Program-made: the position numbers and the translations under genes | The notes under the pieces: model-generated | Databases searched by the model: none | What the model was told of the DNA's origin: nothing | Seen by the model: the letters and a program-made list of their open reading frames with translations, nothing else | Part shown: one piece after another, positions 63,987 to 64,000 of the stretch | How positions within the stretch are numbered: the first letter of the stretch is position 1 | Layout: each line of letters begins with the position of its first letter | Assembly (NCBI GenBank): GCA_964242115.1 | Contig: CAXSZX010000006.1 | Location: 62,001-126,000, forward strand | Reading direction: 5' to 3' | DNA length: 64,000 nt | Source: BOG-908 sp964242115 | GTDB taxonomy: Bacteria; Pseudomonadota; Alphaproteobacteria; Acetobacterales; Acetobacteraceae

Positions 63987-64000
63987 GATGCTCTACGCCG

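Overview
The window is GC-rich bacterial chromosomal DNA, most likely from an alphaproteobacterium of the Acetobacteraceae/Rhodospirillales type. Supporting signs are a three-subunit PntAa-PntAb-PntB transhydrogenase, a lipA-ratA pair, an lptF-lptG-lptD-surA run, a CarA carrying a small N-terminal helix-turn-helix-like domain, a TIGR04290-type methyltransferase, and a tRNA-His that keeps the encoded G-1:C73 pair, which many other alphaproteobacterial orders have lost. The genus cannot be fixed from sequence alone.

Layout. 1-4.5 kb: PBP1A (5' end outside the window), prfB with an intact programmed frameshift, and a class II aldolase. 4.8-10.3 kb: an exopolysaccharide operon (polyprenyl glycosylphosphotransferase, a kinase-like protein without a Walker A motif, a VpsF/Wzy-like polymerase with an apparent 1-base frameshift, and a GT4 glycosyltransferase fused to a WecG/TagA glycosyltransferase through half a repeat). 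10.4-18.9 kb (minus strand): pntAa-pntAb-pntB, an XRE/DUF302 pair, aconitase. 19.3-23 kb: ccmAB, an EF-hand protein, lipA-ratA. 23.1-31.8 kb: carA, an unknown gene, carB, greA, ilvA. 31.9-42 kb: an FtsL-like protein, an MFS transporter, a DUF2075 nuclease-helicase followed by a secreted EEP-fold protein, ohr-SDR-ppk2, a GT87 protein. 42.2-49.1 kb: lptF, lptG, lptD, surA and an RDD protein. 49.5-55.2 kb: clpB, a frameshifted DUF6496 gene, small stress or unknown proteins, mobA, tRNA-His. 55.3-63 kb (minus strand): a second glycan locus (methyltransferases, FemAB-like GNAT, GT4, glycosidase-like, nucleotidyltransferase, CgeB-like GT, HAD phosphatase). 63-63.8 kb: a decayed zinc alcohol dehydrogenase.

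The most striking feature is a family of AT-rich, directional, multi-hairpin repeats of about 130-145 bp. I count 34 full, half or degenerate copies, about one per 1.9 kb, in nearly every gap between transcription units and in both orientations. Each full copy has an outer A/T hairpin at each end (arm A ending GGTTC/GAACC; arm B ending GCTTC/GAAGGCC, or a CTGC/GCAG variant) flanking a GC-rich central stem (TCCGCTGTCGCG and its complement) bordered by A and T tracts. This is the layout of a bidirectional terminator. The copies also intrude on coding sequence. Their GTAAGC ends supply TAA stop codons to many genes, their arms supply C-terminal tails and parts of signal peptides, and one half-copy joins two glycosyltransferase domains in one reading frame.
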